From the NCBI GenBank assembly GCA_024305405.1, contig JAKNDB010000105.1, forward strand, positions 1,364,001 to 1,428,000: DNA of 64,000 nt. The letters run 5' to 3'. Both the position numbers and the translations under genes were made by a program. Positions 16,801-44,700 of the stretch are shown here, in pieces; the stretch's first letter is position 1; every line of letters begins with the position of its first letter. This DNA is from Dirofilaria immitis (lineage: Eukaryota; Nematoda; Chromadorea; Rhabditida; Onchocercidae). The notes under the pieces were generated by a model. The model searched no databases. It worked only from the letters and a program-made list of their open reading frames with translations, and had not been told where the DNA came from.

Positions 16801-17166
16801 ATTGCTATGTAAACAAACTGATCAAAACACGTAGTACGAGAACATTGTACTAAAAATTTTCGATCTTACGAAGAGAGAATGAGAAGTGGAATAGCATTTT
16901 ACCGTAATAGCAGTAGTGAACTCCGCAACTGCATATGTTCATAAGTGTGATTATCAATAGAATATATTATCAACTTAGTAACTATATCATTCAAATCTCA
17001 CCAATGGACCAGGTACCATAAATACGGTGCAAGCACTTGTCACTCCCACTATAGTAGAGGTGTCGTTAATTGGATTATGATAATTTAGGGCGAGATCATT
17101 TGTAGTACTGCAATTTTTTGCTTGAACAGCAGTATATAAATGCAACATTATTACAACAAATAGCAT
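13876..17166 (-). CDS. Unrecognised Ig-like single-pass membrane protein
   Basis: Seven exons joined by hand: 17002-17166, 16662-16730, 15917-16038, 15537-15670, 14766-14959, 14641-14715, 13876-14061. They sum to 945 nt and 314 residues with consistent phases. Exon 1 starts with a hydrophobic signal peptide (MLFVVIMLHLYTAVQA, likely cleaved before KNCSTTND). Exons 3-4 contain an Ig-like fold: a strand-B cysteine in GFSFFCAVSNN, then VILVIKNISDDAGFYEM, the D-x-G-x-Y signature with methionine in place of the second cysteine. Exon 5 has MKWYCIARFEE, possibly part of a second domain. Exon 7 encodes a transmembrane helix (FIVLSIIIILICWYK) and a short tail. Several N-glycosylation sequons lie in exon 1. 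Weak points are the exon 3 donor (GTCGTTT) and the exon 2 end. The gene sits between the two copies of the long direct repeat. I do not recognise its family; basigin-like or ZIG-like proteins are only architectural analogues. Confidence 0.65.
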
Positions 17167-18519
17167 TCAAAACGTAGTTTTTTTTCTCCCTGAAATTTAT
17201 GCACTAATTATTATTGACTGTGTACAAATTCAAAAAAATTTGTAAGTAGTTTAAAATTGCGTGAATTTGGCCCATCTTTGCAAATCATTTTTTAGCAATA
17301 CGCAAAAGAACAATGTGATTCGTTTCCCTCTGATAGATATTGTCAACTTTGTTCAATTAAGGTTAAATCTCCATACTTTCTGCAGTGCATCTAAGCACAC
17401 TACACCGTTATAAAATAGCAAATGTAAAATTCGGGAACTCATCCGCAATTTAAATTTCAGGAATTAATCAAAAAAGAATTTATGCAAAACGCTTCAAAAC
17501 AATGAGATGGGTTTCAAATTGAACTTGTAAATACTGGGTTTCAAAGAATGAAAATTCATTTAAGTTGTTATCAATAATTGGCTAATGACCATTTGTCTGA
17601 GAATTACATTTTGTATTATCTGGAAATTTCGTATAGAAAATTTAAAATTCTTTATCATATCTTGCCGTTGTAAACATGAATGAGAGATATTATGTTTTAA
17701 AGATTAAAAAGAAAGATGACAGAAAAAGAAGAGATTTTGACCAAATTTCTAATAAAATTAAATATGGTCGCATATAATTATTATTTACAGGGTATTTCTT
17801 CCATTGTTAACATTGCGCACTACAAAACACACTCTTTTTCATTTCTTTATTTCATAATGATGCTTTGTAAAATATTTGTATAATATAATTTACTACACGA
17901 AACAATAATTTGGTGATGCCAATAGCAGCAACTTTGTTTTAATATGTCAACAATAAAATTTCATAATCGAATTGCATGAGTTTTAAAAATAGATTGAACA
18001 AAAAAATAGTGCTGAATAATTTTATAAAGTCAATACTGTTGCCAGAATTACACAGACTTTAAATAAACTATTAAATGAATTAAGAAGATGATGAGTTGAA
18101 ATGCAATTATCCTTTCATTTTATTATCTTTCATTCATTATATTAATAATAATTAAAGTGAATGATACAAATTAATATATTTGGTGATGCCAATAACAGCA
18201 TAGTTTAAACAAAAGAGCCTTCTAATTTTATTCTATACGTGAAAAGAATAAAAAGCAAAATAGTAAAAACTAATTCAAGAAACTGAATCAGTGTTGGATG
18301 GATGTACGATCTATGATTGTGTTAATATAGAAATCTTGACTTAAAATTATAGAATGGTCATAGTACGTGAGGAACATGATCGCTCGTCATATTAATATTA
18401 TTTGCTGTTTATAATCAATGTTATAAATAGAATGAGTGTTTCTAATTAAAAATCATATCATTCTTGACGGGAAAACGCATGCCACATATATTTTTCTTCT
18501 GCTGGAAAAAAAAAAAAAG
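17167..18519. other. Upstream region of the Ig-like gene, no gene seen
   Basis: About 1.35 kb of A+T-rich sequence. A short motif, TTTGGTGATGCCAATA followed by (A/G)CAGCA, occurs twice, near 17910 and 18180, in the same orientation. No exon is supported. Confidence 0.4.
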
Positions 18520-19953
18520 GAAAGTCTTTTAATTCCTTCTTTCTGCTTTCTTAAGAATAAGAGGAAAGAATTCTGTTCTATATTTGTTGTCGACTGAAGG
18601 AAATATCGCTTTATAATATAGCTGAACCAAATGCGCAATATACAGGAATATCAAAGAATACGAATACGATTAAATCGGAGAATACGAACTGTCATATCTT
18701 CCCTTTGGTGTGTCGTTCTCCTTTCGTTTCACCACTGCTGTTTCTCGTGCCTTTGAACTGTGGTTCCTGTTGCGCCGTCTTGTCGAATTACGTCGAACTG
18801 CTGCTATCGAATTGTTGGACTATGTTGAACTGCATTTCCGAGCTGAAATGAACTATGACTGTCGGACTGAATTTGAACTGACATCAAGTAACTTCTCCCG
18901 AGTAACTGTCGAGTTGTTTTTGTCAAATTCTTCGAGTAACGTTTTAAGTAACTCCTTTAGCTACGAATTCCCTCATTTATGTATTCTTGGCACTGCTTCC
19001 TGATGGATTTACCTCACTTTGTTGATCAGTGAATCGAGTACTTTGTAATAAACATCATCTTTATCCTTTCAGTTCGTTGACCTCTATATAACTTTGGCGC
19101 GCTACTTAAACTTTAACGTTCCCTGTACACTATGATTTTTTCTTTGTTTACAATACTTGCCGTCTCGCTATTTGATCTTCTTAACATTTCTATCTATATA
19201 CAACTAGTTACATCTTTCGGCTGATATCTTCATCGTTTTCTTGGACGAAATGTGAGGGTATTGATCGCAGTCATAAATATCATGTTTAATTATCATCAAG
19301 TCGACAAATTTAAAAGTTGTACTATCGATCAAAATGATCACTGAAGTACCAATCAAATAAGTTAAATTGCAATCATCTCTCAAGTTTTATAATTTTATTT
19401 CTTGCGTAAGCTCATTCACCACAGTTTCACTCATAAAAGTGTCAAACAGATGGAGGAACAGATTCAATTTTTAGAAGTCATAGCATCATGTGGCCACCGA
19501 ATTATTAATGATTGCTTTAGATTTTACATATTTTACTACGGAAAGCAAAACAACGAAGCATTTATGTTGAGATTCAAATTTCAACATCAGTCTTTTTCCT
19601 TTGTGATCTCTTCCTATATTTCAGATAGGCAAATTGATATTTATTTTTACGTCACTTGTTTAAAGTGCTATGCATTTATCACATTGCTGAGAAACTTCGT
19701 GTCTCCAAAGTTTACCTTCTGGATATCCTATCTTTTTTTGCGATTTAAATAGAAAGAATGTTTTCACTCTAATGTCGGAAATACATGCCTAGCGATAGTC
19801 TTTGATTGGTAGCTTGGAAATGATAAACTATTTATCATTGATATTCGGAGAAGGAAAAAATCAGAACCTTGTTAAACATAGGAAGGATTTCCTAATTTTA
19901 GATCTCTATATATATGAAAGAAATCTTTTTTATTGACAAATTACTTAATCCAT
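18520..19953. repeat. Long direct repeat, copy 2
   Basis: The core 18878-19953 is nearly identical to copy 1 (offset 7,439 bp). About 75 bp at 18527-18600 matches the left flank of copy 1 at roughly 80 percent. Between that flank and the core, copy 2 carries about 280 bp (18600-18877), where copy 1 has only about 60 bp of different sequence. That extra segment is less A+T-rich than its surroundings and is arginine/serine-rich when read on the minus strand, consistent with element-derived coding sequence. The much higher identity of the core than of its flank suggests recent duplication or gene conversion. Confidence 0.85.
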
Positions 19954-20188
19954 ACCATTAAATTACCGCACTTTTTATGAATTGCATGAAAATATATAAT
20001 ATGTTGTGATGGCTCGAAGTATCTAAATTAATATATATGTATAATATTATTTGTTTTTGCTATTTTGTTGCGGTTCGCACGGCTTAATAGGTTTTCCAAC
20101 TTTTGAAGTATTATTGCTCTTTTAGATTCCCAAAGATTAAATTATCAGAACTTGAGCATTATTTAGCAGTATTTCTCAAATATGTTCT

Positions 20189-21745
20189 CTAATTATTACT
20201 ATTATTATAATTGCTATCAAGGTCTATGATATCATTTTTGAAATTCTCTTCATTTTCGTGATCTGTTCGTAAGATTTGTGTTTTGCTGGTGCCAACAAAT
20301 GTTAGCTCGGACGATTTCTTCACGATTTTGAAACTATCGCTAATTGGATTTGTAAAATATTTTATATCTCTGAACATGCGCTGCAGATATTTATTTTCAC
20401 GGCTTATTTGCACATAACGCTTCATTATTCGACTTTCCAATGCACTAATCTTTAATTATAATTATAATTTAATCTTTAAATAAACTTCGCACAATTTTTA
20501 CAAAATGCAGTAATTATAATAATTATTTTTTACAAAATGTAGTAAAAAGTAGAACCCAATAATCAAAATCAAGACCATACCTCTCGAATTTCTGTTTCAT
20601 TGCGTGCAATCCAATTTAGCAAACTACGTTTTAACCGTTTCGCATACCATCGCTGATTATCCTGAAATTAGAGAGAATGTCTCACAGTAATCTCATAAAC
20701 AAATTACATACAAAAGATGACCACAGCAATTGCCATCGACTAATAGGACGCTTGTAGAAAATTTTAAAATTAAAAAAAAATGTTTCATTTGAAATTGATT
20801 GCTTGTTCATATTCTATTATAAAGATATTACTAACAACAAGCAAGCAGTACTTCGTCTGTGGCCATCTGTAATTTCATTTCATCGTCAATCGATTGTTCA
20901 ATAAAATCAATTAAATCATCGAGCAAGTATTGCTCATGATTAATTCGAGAGGCCGTCAATGAGTCTTCTGGGATCTGCGGATAATTAGTTTACAGAGGGC
21001 ATTCAAATAATTAAAACATAATATTTTTCTACCTTGTAATCAATAAGTAATCGATGAGCTGGAATCATTATTTATCCGCATTAAATTAATTACTCGAAGG
21101 TATAAAAGCTTAGGAGGAGTTGTGAGAAACTGGAGAACAAAACAAGAAATCATTTACCGAAAAAAACTACACTATATTGAAATTCTCCATAAGGCGCTTA
21201 TCAAAAGAGTTATTTCTATAAAAATACGAGTAGGGTAAGTTTCGCATCTTAGATGCACTTTAAAAAATAATGTCAAAAACATTGAAACAGGTATAAAATT
21301 TCATTTCTTTTTCTCATGAAAACAAAAATATGACGAATTGTCACCTTTAATAGTTCATTTGTTCGATTTCTACAAGTAGACAATTCTCCTTCCGACTTTT
21401 TGATACGAACTGCAATGAGGAATTGTGAATCTCTACCTGACTAATATATTCGAAATATTTACTGGAAAATTAATTTGATCCATTATTTCAATTATTTTTT
21501 TTTATTTCAATCTTCCTCATATTTCTTCAATTTTATAAAGTATGTTAGTCAGAAATGGTTCTGTTAAGATCTGATCCCGAAATTTTCATCACTTAACCTA
21601 AAATTTGCTTTAGGATAGAATCACGTGTTGTGTCTTCCGGAAAAATTTCATGTGGTGTTGATGACCTAAGTCTGCCATTCAAATTGAAATGCACTCGAGC
21701 ATGACGTCGTGCCAACATTCGAGGTCGACCTCGTACGTTTTGCAT
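20189..21745 (-). CDS. Unrecognised 212-residue basic, probably coiled-coil protein
   Basis: Five exons join in phase: 21598-21745, 21033-21058, 20852-20974, 20581-20661, 20189-20449 (639 nt with stop). The N-terminus is very arginine-rich (VRGRPRMLARRHARVHF). The middle is acidic (EQYLLDDLIDFIEQSIDDE) and is followed by a basic helix (WYAKRLKRSLLNWIARNE). A long charged helix of coiled-coil character follows (EIREISALESRIMKRY and on to YLQRMFRDIKYF), then an asparagine-rich acidic tail ending NYNNSNN. No membrane segment or signal peptide is visible. Exon 2 is only 26 nt; its acceptor ATTCCAG is chosen because it keeps the phase. Starting instead at the ATG at 21068 would give 166 residues. 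I do not recognise the family. Architecture alone would allow a kinetochore, chromatin or cytoskeletal adaptor role, but that is speculation. Confidence 0.68.
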
Positions 21746-22359
21746 TTTTAGTTTTGAAAAATAAACTGATAATTGAATGAATTGCTATAACTAAATTTGA
21801 AAGTCGTAATAAATAAAATTAATAATCTAAGTGAACTGGAAAAACTAATAATCCAAATGCTCGAACAGCACCATTCACCATTATAGCCGTATAAATCTCA
21901 CCGAATGTGACCGTTTATTGTGAATCATAACATTCAAAATAAATAATATCGCTAAACTTCTATTTTTAAAAACAATTCTCGAAAGCGTAATCTATGCGCC
22001 ATTATTGATTTCTACATTTATCATTTATCAAACTTACCACTGTCCGCTTAACTTTCGTATCATTATGTTTAAAGCTTGTCATTCAAAGTAATTTGTTGCA
22101 TATTGAGCGTAACAAGAGTTAGAACAGACACATTGTATTTATTTCTTCCTCTTCGCATTATTGTCTACTTTGTATTCCTAATGTTTGGACAAAAATTGGT
22201 GGAAAGGATGGCGGATTTTCATATTGTTACCCGCGTTTTCTTGAGTTGTGTATAGTGGCATCGAACTAGTGTTTGGTTATCGATTGTGATGGTTGTGAGT
22301 CATTAACTGTGTTGCTGCTGTGAGTAAGGTAATTTCAGCATTGTTTTTGGACCAGAAGA
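21746..22359. promoter_or_regulatory. Divergent promoter region, coiled-coil gene / SAYSD1-like
   Basis: About 0.6 kb between divergent start codons. No coding exon is recognised. The sequence is less A+T-rich near 22230-22330, just upstream of the SAYSD1-like start. No specific elements are identified. Confidence 0.35.
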
Positions 22360-23142
22360 ATGAAATGTGTGGAGAGAAGATTAGCAGAATATCGAGAGAA
22401 AGAAGGTGCTACTACTTATGGAAATAATAAGGTTATCATTAAGTTTCTATTATCAGTGACGGGATTTTTTGATTCTGTATAATTATCTTAGAGAATTAAA
22501 ACTCTAATTAAGATTAAATCGTTAGTCTTAAAGAAGTTACACAAACTAATTATAGCACTTGTTAATTAGGATTTTGAAATCGTTCTGATATGCAGCAAGG
22601 AAAACTATATATCTGCTCTAAAAGATGATCAATAGAAATTTTAATGATGGCACAATTAATTTAGATTTCAACGTGAGTGTAAGGAAAAAGTTCGCCTAAG
22701 GTTTTTCTTTTATTTGAAAGAAATTATGAAAATTTTGGTTCTAGTAGAAAATATTGCAGATTCCAAATCGTAATGTGATTTATGAAGAAAAGTTCAGTGA
22801 CGGTAACAGCGTAGCCGTTCCCTCTGCCAACAGAAAATTTATAATTATGCTACTAAAACCGATTCAGCTATTGTCATGTTTTCACTCTCATTGCCCACGT
22901 TCATGCATAGTTTTTGCAGTATTATTATGGCTTGTATTTCAATTGTGTTTCACTTACATCGAGTTTGGTCTTGTATTTTTGTTTTTTCATTGTTTGTCTT
23001 TTTATTTATCAATTTAGGAAGGCGAAAGTTGGGCGAATTGAGCGCATATTCTATTTTCAATCCTTGTTGCAAACGATTGCCTGGTACTTTGACAGCTGAA
23101 CATTTCGAAAGAGATTTATTAAAGAAAAATGTAGTGCATTAA
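22360..23142 (+). CDS. SAYSD1: SAYSvFN domain-containing protein (SAYSD1-like)
   Basis: Two exons, 22360-22431 and 22760-23142, encode about 151 residues. Human SAYSD1 is an ER-membrane protein with a transmembrane segment just before the SAYSvFN domain, linked to ribosome and translocon quality control. Here exon 1 gives a short charged N-terminus (MKCVERRLAEYREKEG). Exon 2 gives the membrane segment VFAVLLWLVFQLCFTYIEFGL, like human LLWLVLLGLFVELEFGL, and then the domain GELSAYSIFNPCCKRLPG and LTAEHFERDLL. One frame break separates the two: one extra T in the T6 run near 22981-22986 restores continuity. A 53-bp intron (GTTTGG...TTTAG) is a weaker alternative, because it removes the conserved FGL and leads into a frame without the SAYS motif. 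Confidence 0.88.
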
Positions 23143-24250
23143 TATATTTTCTTATAAAAAGTCTGGCATTTATCCAGAATTTTATTGTTCAATTAGAGAA
23201 AGTAGCAGAATTATAAAATCTTAGATTTTGGGCCATAGAAATATTTTGGAATGTGAACAATTAGGATGCGTACCGTAGCAAACTTTTCAGTACATCGATT
23301 TGTATTGTCATAATAATTTTCATCTCTTTATAATTGTCAAATTTATGTAGGAGTGTCGTTCTTTACTTCTTTTCTTTTTATGTTTTTTCTCATCTTTTTC
23401 ATTTTTCCATTCGTGTCCTTTACTCTCTTCATTACTAGCCAGTAGTATTGATTCTTCCATTTTTCGTTATATACGAATCCAGTAGATTGACGAGTAATCA
23501 GTATTAAGAGCTTTGTCAAAAATTTAAAAAAAAATTGAGATAGAGTTGATTTTTGTTTGAAAAAATCCTTTTTGCGTATTGAAACCAAGAAACTCATTAA
23601 ATATATAGTAGAAGCGCAATAATTGTTTTTTTTTCTGTTTTAAAATATGTTGAATCTATTATTTTTCATCGATGGAAATGCTCGGCAATGTTGTTGTGCT
23701 TTATGTATGTATATATTGTATTTATAAGTTTTATGTTTGAATTTCTCTTTATATTTTTTTTTCTTAATATATCTTTTGTTTGATTTTTTTACTGGTGTTC
23801 AAAGACCATTTCTAAACTCTGTGATTGCTATGCTCTTTCATTTGTTCTTTATTTCAAATAAAATAATTTTAATGATAATTTCTATTTGCTAATAAAATAT
23901 ATTTAAGTGGTAACAATTCGTTCGCTATATTATTCAGCTTTGCTATTCATCTCTGAAATATATAATTAAAAATAATGATTGGGAATTGTTGATATCAAAT
24001 GTAAGCGGTTATCATATTTCTATATTTTAGAAACGGTTTTGATATTACCAAATTATGAAATAATATATCTTAAGTCAAGTTTCGATTTCTGAATATACTG
24101 ACTTAATTTGTACTTTCGGATGATTTATTGTTTTATAGAATTATCGACACATGCGAAATTTGTTTGTAAAAAATATATAAAGGCGTACACGATGAAAATA
24201 GTCGCATTTTTTGAATTGGAGACTATTACTGCAAAGGTTTTCAAAACTAA
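23143..24250. other. Intergenic, SAYSD1-like to HEATR5
   Basis: A+T-rich spacer with several T-rich tracts. It should contain the SAYSD1-like 3' end and the HEATR5 promoter. No exon or RNA gene is seen. The spacing of about 1.1 kb between two same-strand genes is longer than a typical nematode operon gap. Confidence 0.4.
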
Positions 24251-24258
24251 TTTTTCAG
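24251..24258 (+). promoter_or_regulatory. Probable spliced-leader acceptor of HEATR5
   Basis: TTTTTCAG ends at 24258, 34 bases before the chosen start. No upstream coding exon is visible, so trans-splicing is likely. Confidence 0.5.
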
Positions 24259-24260
24259 AG

Positions 24261-24284
24261 ATGTGTGGTACTGTGGGCTTTTGA
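24261..24284 (+). promoter_or_regulatory. Upstream ORF in the HEATR5 leader
   Basis: The first ATG after the presumed trans-splice site opens a seven-codon frame ending in TGA at 24284, six bases before the ATG-ATG pair that starts HEATR5. It would require leaky scanning or re-initiation. Seen in sequence; regulatory effect inferred. Confidence 0.5.
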
Positions 24285-24292
24285 TCGAAATG

Positions 24293-40537
<16,245 letters not shown>

Positions 40538-41733
40538 TTAATACTGTAGGTATGTGTTTTTACAACTAAATGTATGCGATCATTTAAGAGTACTTACCTA
40601 TTCTCGATTGACGATTCTCAGCGCAGATCTCGATATTCTTGAATATTTTCCCCGCAATTTAAACGAGAAAGTATTACTTCCCCGTCATTGTTTCAATCTA
40701 GATTTTTGCTTGTTCAAGAAGAGTAAAAAAGTGAATCCCAAAAATAATTAGTTTCTTTTATGATCCAATATTTTTCTAATAATACTGTCGTTTCTCAAGA
40801 TTTCAGGATGACTCATTTGCCAGTTACGGATACATATGCTCATTCAAGTTTATAGTGGATCAGCTTCATATCTTTCATCCCTGAAAACGTCTCTACTTTT
40901 TTTTGCAAAGGTATTGGTTGTAGAGTTGCAATTTTGCTCTTTTATTGAAAAGCTTACTAAAGAAAATTGGTTACTGATGATGATCAGTCACGAATTTTGT
41001 CGCATTGCTTGCATTTATGTTTTCTTGTATAAGTCAAAACAAATATCAAATTCTTTCAAAATAATTTAAATTGAAATCAGTCTGTACAAGATGAAACAAT
41101 GGATTTCCTATTGATAGACCGTTTTGATTTTTTTGGTGCACGATGCATAAGGATGAAGAATACGTATCATTAGCAGAAGCTCATCAACACTTTTATTTTA
41201 TTTTTTATTTTTTTGAATTAAGCTATGCGTAGCCTGGGCGCAGTGTTAATTATGTATATCGTGCATCTATCTGTCTGGCTATTTGGCTGATTTAGTTTAA
41301 TAACTCAAATGAACTTTCAGGTATATTGTGTAGTTATATTTGTAAATTGTATATTCAAACTTGCTTTTGGATGACCTGTTTATATAGATTAGTAGATAGA
41401 ACAAGCTTAAATATTGAAGCAGAGCGCGAATGTAACTGTTATCAGAAAATTAACAGTTTCAATTACATTTGCAAAGATCAAGTCTTTTTAATGCATAAAA
41501 CTTTGAAATAAGAAAGATATCTCACTATATGTGGTATCATCGGTGTATTCAGTATGAATGAATTCATAGAATTTAAAATTTCGTTCAGAAGCAAGGTGTT
41601 ACTTATAGTTGAGGTTACTTATAGTTGAGGGTAAGCTGAGTTTCTCTGGATAAATTCTTAAATAATAACTTGACACAGTTCTTTATGTAACAGATGACCC
41701 TAAAATATCCAATGAGAGTAATTTTGCACGGTC
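40538..41733. other. Convergent intergenic region, HEATR5 / CNOT10-like
   Basis: About 1.2 kb between the convergent 3' ends of HEATR5 (+) and the CNOT10-like gene (-). It should hold both 3'UTRs. A perfect 16-bp tandem duplication lies at 41598-41629. No exon is supported. Confidence 0.4.
41598..41629. repeat. 16-bp tandem duplication
   Basis: GTTACTTATAGTTGAG occurs twice back to back just beyond the 3' end of the CNOT10-like gene. Function unknown. Confidence 0.85.
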
Positions 41734-44700
41734 TCAACTTAGTTTCATTTTCTGCATATGTTGCACAATTAAACGTCTTGCTTCATCGTCCTTATCTAAT
41801 TTCATGTTAACGTAAACACCGAGGGATATTGCTTCTGGAACTATTGTTATATCGCATTGTGTTCCAAGCTAAAATAAAAGAAATATATATTCATGCATTT
41901 CATGTCGTCGTTATGAAGAATTAAAAAGAATTCGCAAATTTTCTGATATCAAATAACCGGGAGATATAAAAGCACTTAAGACTCCAACATTATATATCGT
42001 TAACGAAGAATGAAACGGAAATTCATATGAAAGATACCAGCCCAAAAGTTGCCAGCGATTTATGAAAATTGCCACTCAGCGCTTGCAACAACGCTCTATT
42101 ATAAATAACAGCTGATATCGTACTCGGCATGGACTGCAGTGGTACGGCTTGCGTCAAACATCCTACAGCTTCCGGTAAACGATCTAATAACATAAGAGCT
42201 TCTGCCTGCAAAGATTTTAAAATAACACAGTTATTCATTTGCTATGGCTAATGCAAAATAGTAGTGAAAAATCGAAAAAGTTCATTCAAATTCCACCCTG
42301 AGAACATGGGTCATTTATGTAGAATTATAAATTTAATTGGTACAAATTTCGAATCAAAAAGTTTAAACATAAAAACTACATATATTTTACTTAAAAAATC
42401 AGAAATTTACTTTAAAAAGCACTGCCATAAGCTTGTGATGAGGAGAAACCTGTTGTAAACTAGCAAGCTGACAAGCTGCCTTTAATGCTAAACCATAACG
42501 ACCAAGATTCAGATTAATGAAAGATGATGCTGCGTACAACCATGGAAGCAAATATACGCAGTCCCGTTCAGTGCCTGTTAGAATTAATGCATTTCGAATA
42601 CAATGTGCAGCATATTCCCAACTGATTTCTTTTTCTCGTACTTCATCGACTTCATTATTCGAACTACGAAGTTAGTCATAATTGGTTTCCAGTCAAATTA
42701 GGAATAATTCAACCAGCTTATCGATGTAAACAGTTCTCTATTTAAAAATCATTCCATTCATATAGATTTTCCTGTGTAGTAGGTTCAAACGAACGCAGAA
42801 AAATATTTTTTCTGATAATTTCAATTGTCCAGTATTTAAGGCATAGATTGTGATTGTATCTTATTCCAATGTGATTAATTCTCTGAGAAAAATTAAATAG
42901 AAAATTTACTTGTCTCTTCTAATAGAAGTTGATGGGAGGATAACATATCCATTTTGCACAGTCCCTACAATTTCTATTGGTTGTTCATTAGCTTCCATAC
43001 TGTTATTTCCATTCTGCAGAAGAAAGAACATAAAAAATCTGAAGAGTATTTAAAGCAGGAAAAGAGGAATTCGATAACTGTAAAATCAGTTATAAACAAA
43101 GAAAGCAGTCATAAATAAATAATGTAAACATACGCAAACTAACATTTTGAAGATCTCCATCAGTTTGATAAAAGCACAACAAAAAATGTTGAAAACGCTA
43201 CGAAAACAAACCTTTGTTAGTGCATATATGCAACATTCCGCAATTCGCAACCATATTCGAGGCTGTTTTGGATAAAATGGAAGAATAGAAAGGAAAAGTG
43301 CAAAAGCAGATTTCGCATGCCCACAGTGTAACTGAGCCAATGCTGCGTGATATAACAAGCAGTGTCTGGGTATTGTTGATTCCTGCCAGCTGCAGATATA
43401 ACATAAGTTGAATGTTATGTAGCAATAAAATAAGATTTCAAACTAATAATTCCCTTTAGTAAATAATTCGATCCGACTAGATAATTCATTTAGCATGAAA
43501 ATGGCAACGACTAAATAAAACGAAACTAAATTTATCTTTTGCATGCCAAAAATATCTCGACTTCAGACTTTAAAGTATGAATATTACACAACTTCTGTGA
43601 AAACAATTAAAATGTCATTGTGAGAAATATGTCATGAACCAGACAAAAATATCACAGGAGCTTGATTTCAACTATAATAATTAAACAGCTGTAGTAAAGT
43701 GGATTTGTTCGATTAGAATATTCAATATAGAGCATAAAAATTTCACTAGTCCACAAAAAGCATTAAAGCGTGAAATCTGGATTCAATTTTTAAACCGTAT
43801 CATTCTTTATTAATCAGGATGACCATTATCGTAGATATCTATTTATTATAGATGAAAACATGCCTTTTCCTTTTTCTTGTCTCACTAACATTGCTGATCG
43901 AAAATACGATTCAGCTAAACTTAGCTTCTTCAGCGATAAGGCATAAACGCATCCAAGTGCATTATCAACAAGTCTGCGTTCTTCATCCTGAATTCAAATC
44001 CCTGAATTCAAACTCATACTACATGATAGGAAGTGGAGCAAAAAAAAGAATGGTTCAACGCAGAAATACTACATTCGGAAGAGATAATCGAATAACTGCT
44101 TTAGATACCATTTTTAAGAATAATTCAAAAATAGGAAATACTTTAAAAAATCAGTTGCAAAAATTGTAACTCAAGATTATTATTAAGACTGTAAAAGAAA
44201 AATTTGCTATGTGCTACCTGGAAGCGAAGGACGAAATTTCAAAAGTCGATTTACTGCACGCGTTGCATTACCGTTTTTCATATCAAATTCTGACTGTATA
44301 AGGCACCAATGCAATAACTGTAACTCAAACCTATTAAGAACTGATAATGGTGTTTTCTTCCAAGAAAAATGTGAAGTATATAAGAGTAATTGCATACCTC
44401 AGGTTTCGAACTAAAATCGATCAAAGATGATGTTTGTGCAAGACGACACCGAATCCGGCACTCTAGACAATCAAGATAATCACGCTGAACAATGCTTGAT
44501 CGACACCATGTAGAGCTATCGCGAAGTCTAGTCGCTTGCTTTAATGCTAATTTTGGTTGGCATAAAGCTAAACTTACCTCAATTTCCAATAATGAAACGG
44601 CACAAAAAGAGTATCTGAAATCCAATTACTAAATAAAAACCTACAAGTAACAAAGAAGAAATGCTGCTTGGTTAGCATTAACTTGGTTTTGAATGCTTGT

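Noticed and set aside
22876..23142. Separate small gene starting at 22876
   Set aside because: Its useful part is the SAYS domain, which belongs after the membrane segment read in the neighbouring frame; one missing T explains the split.
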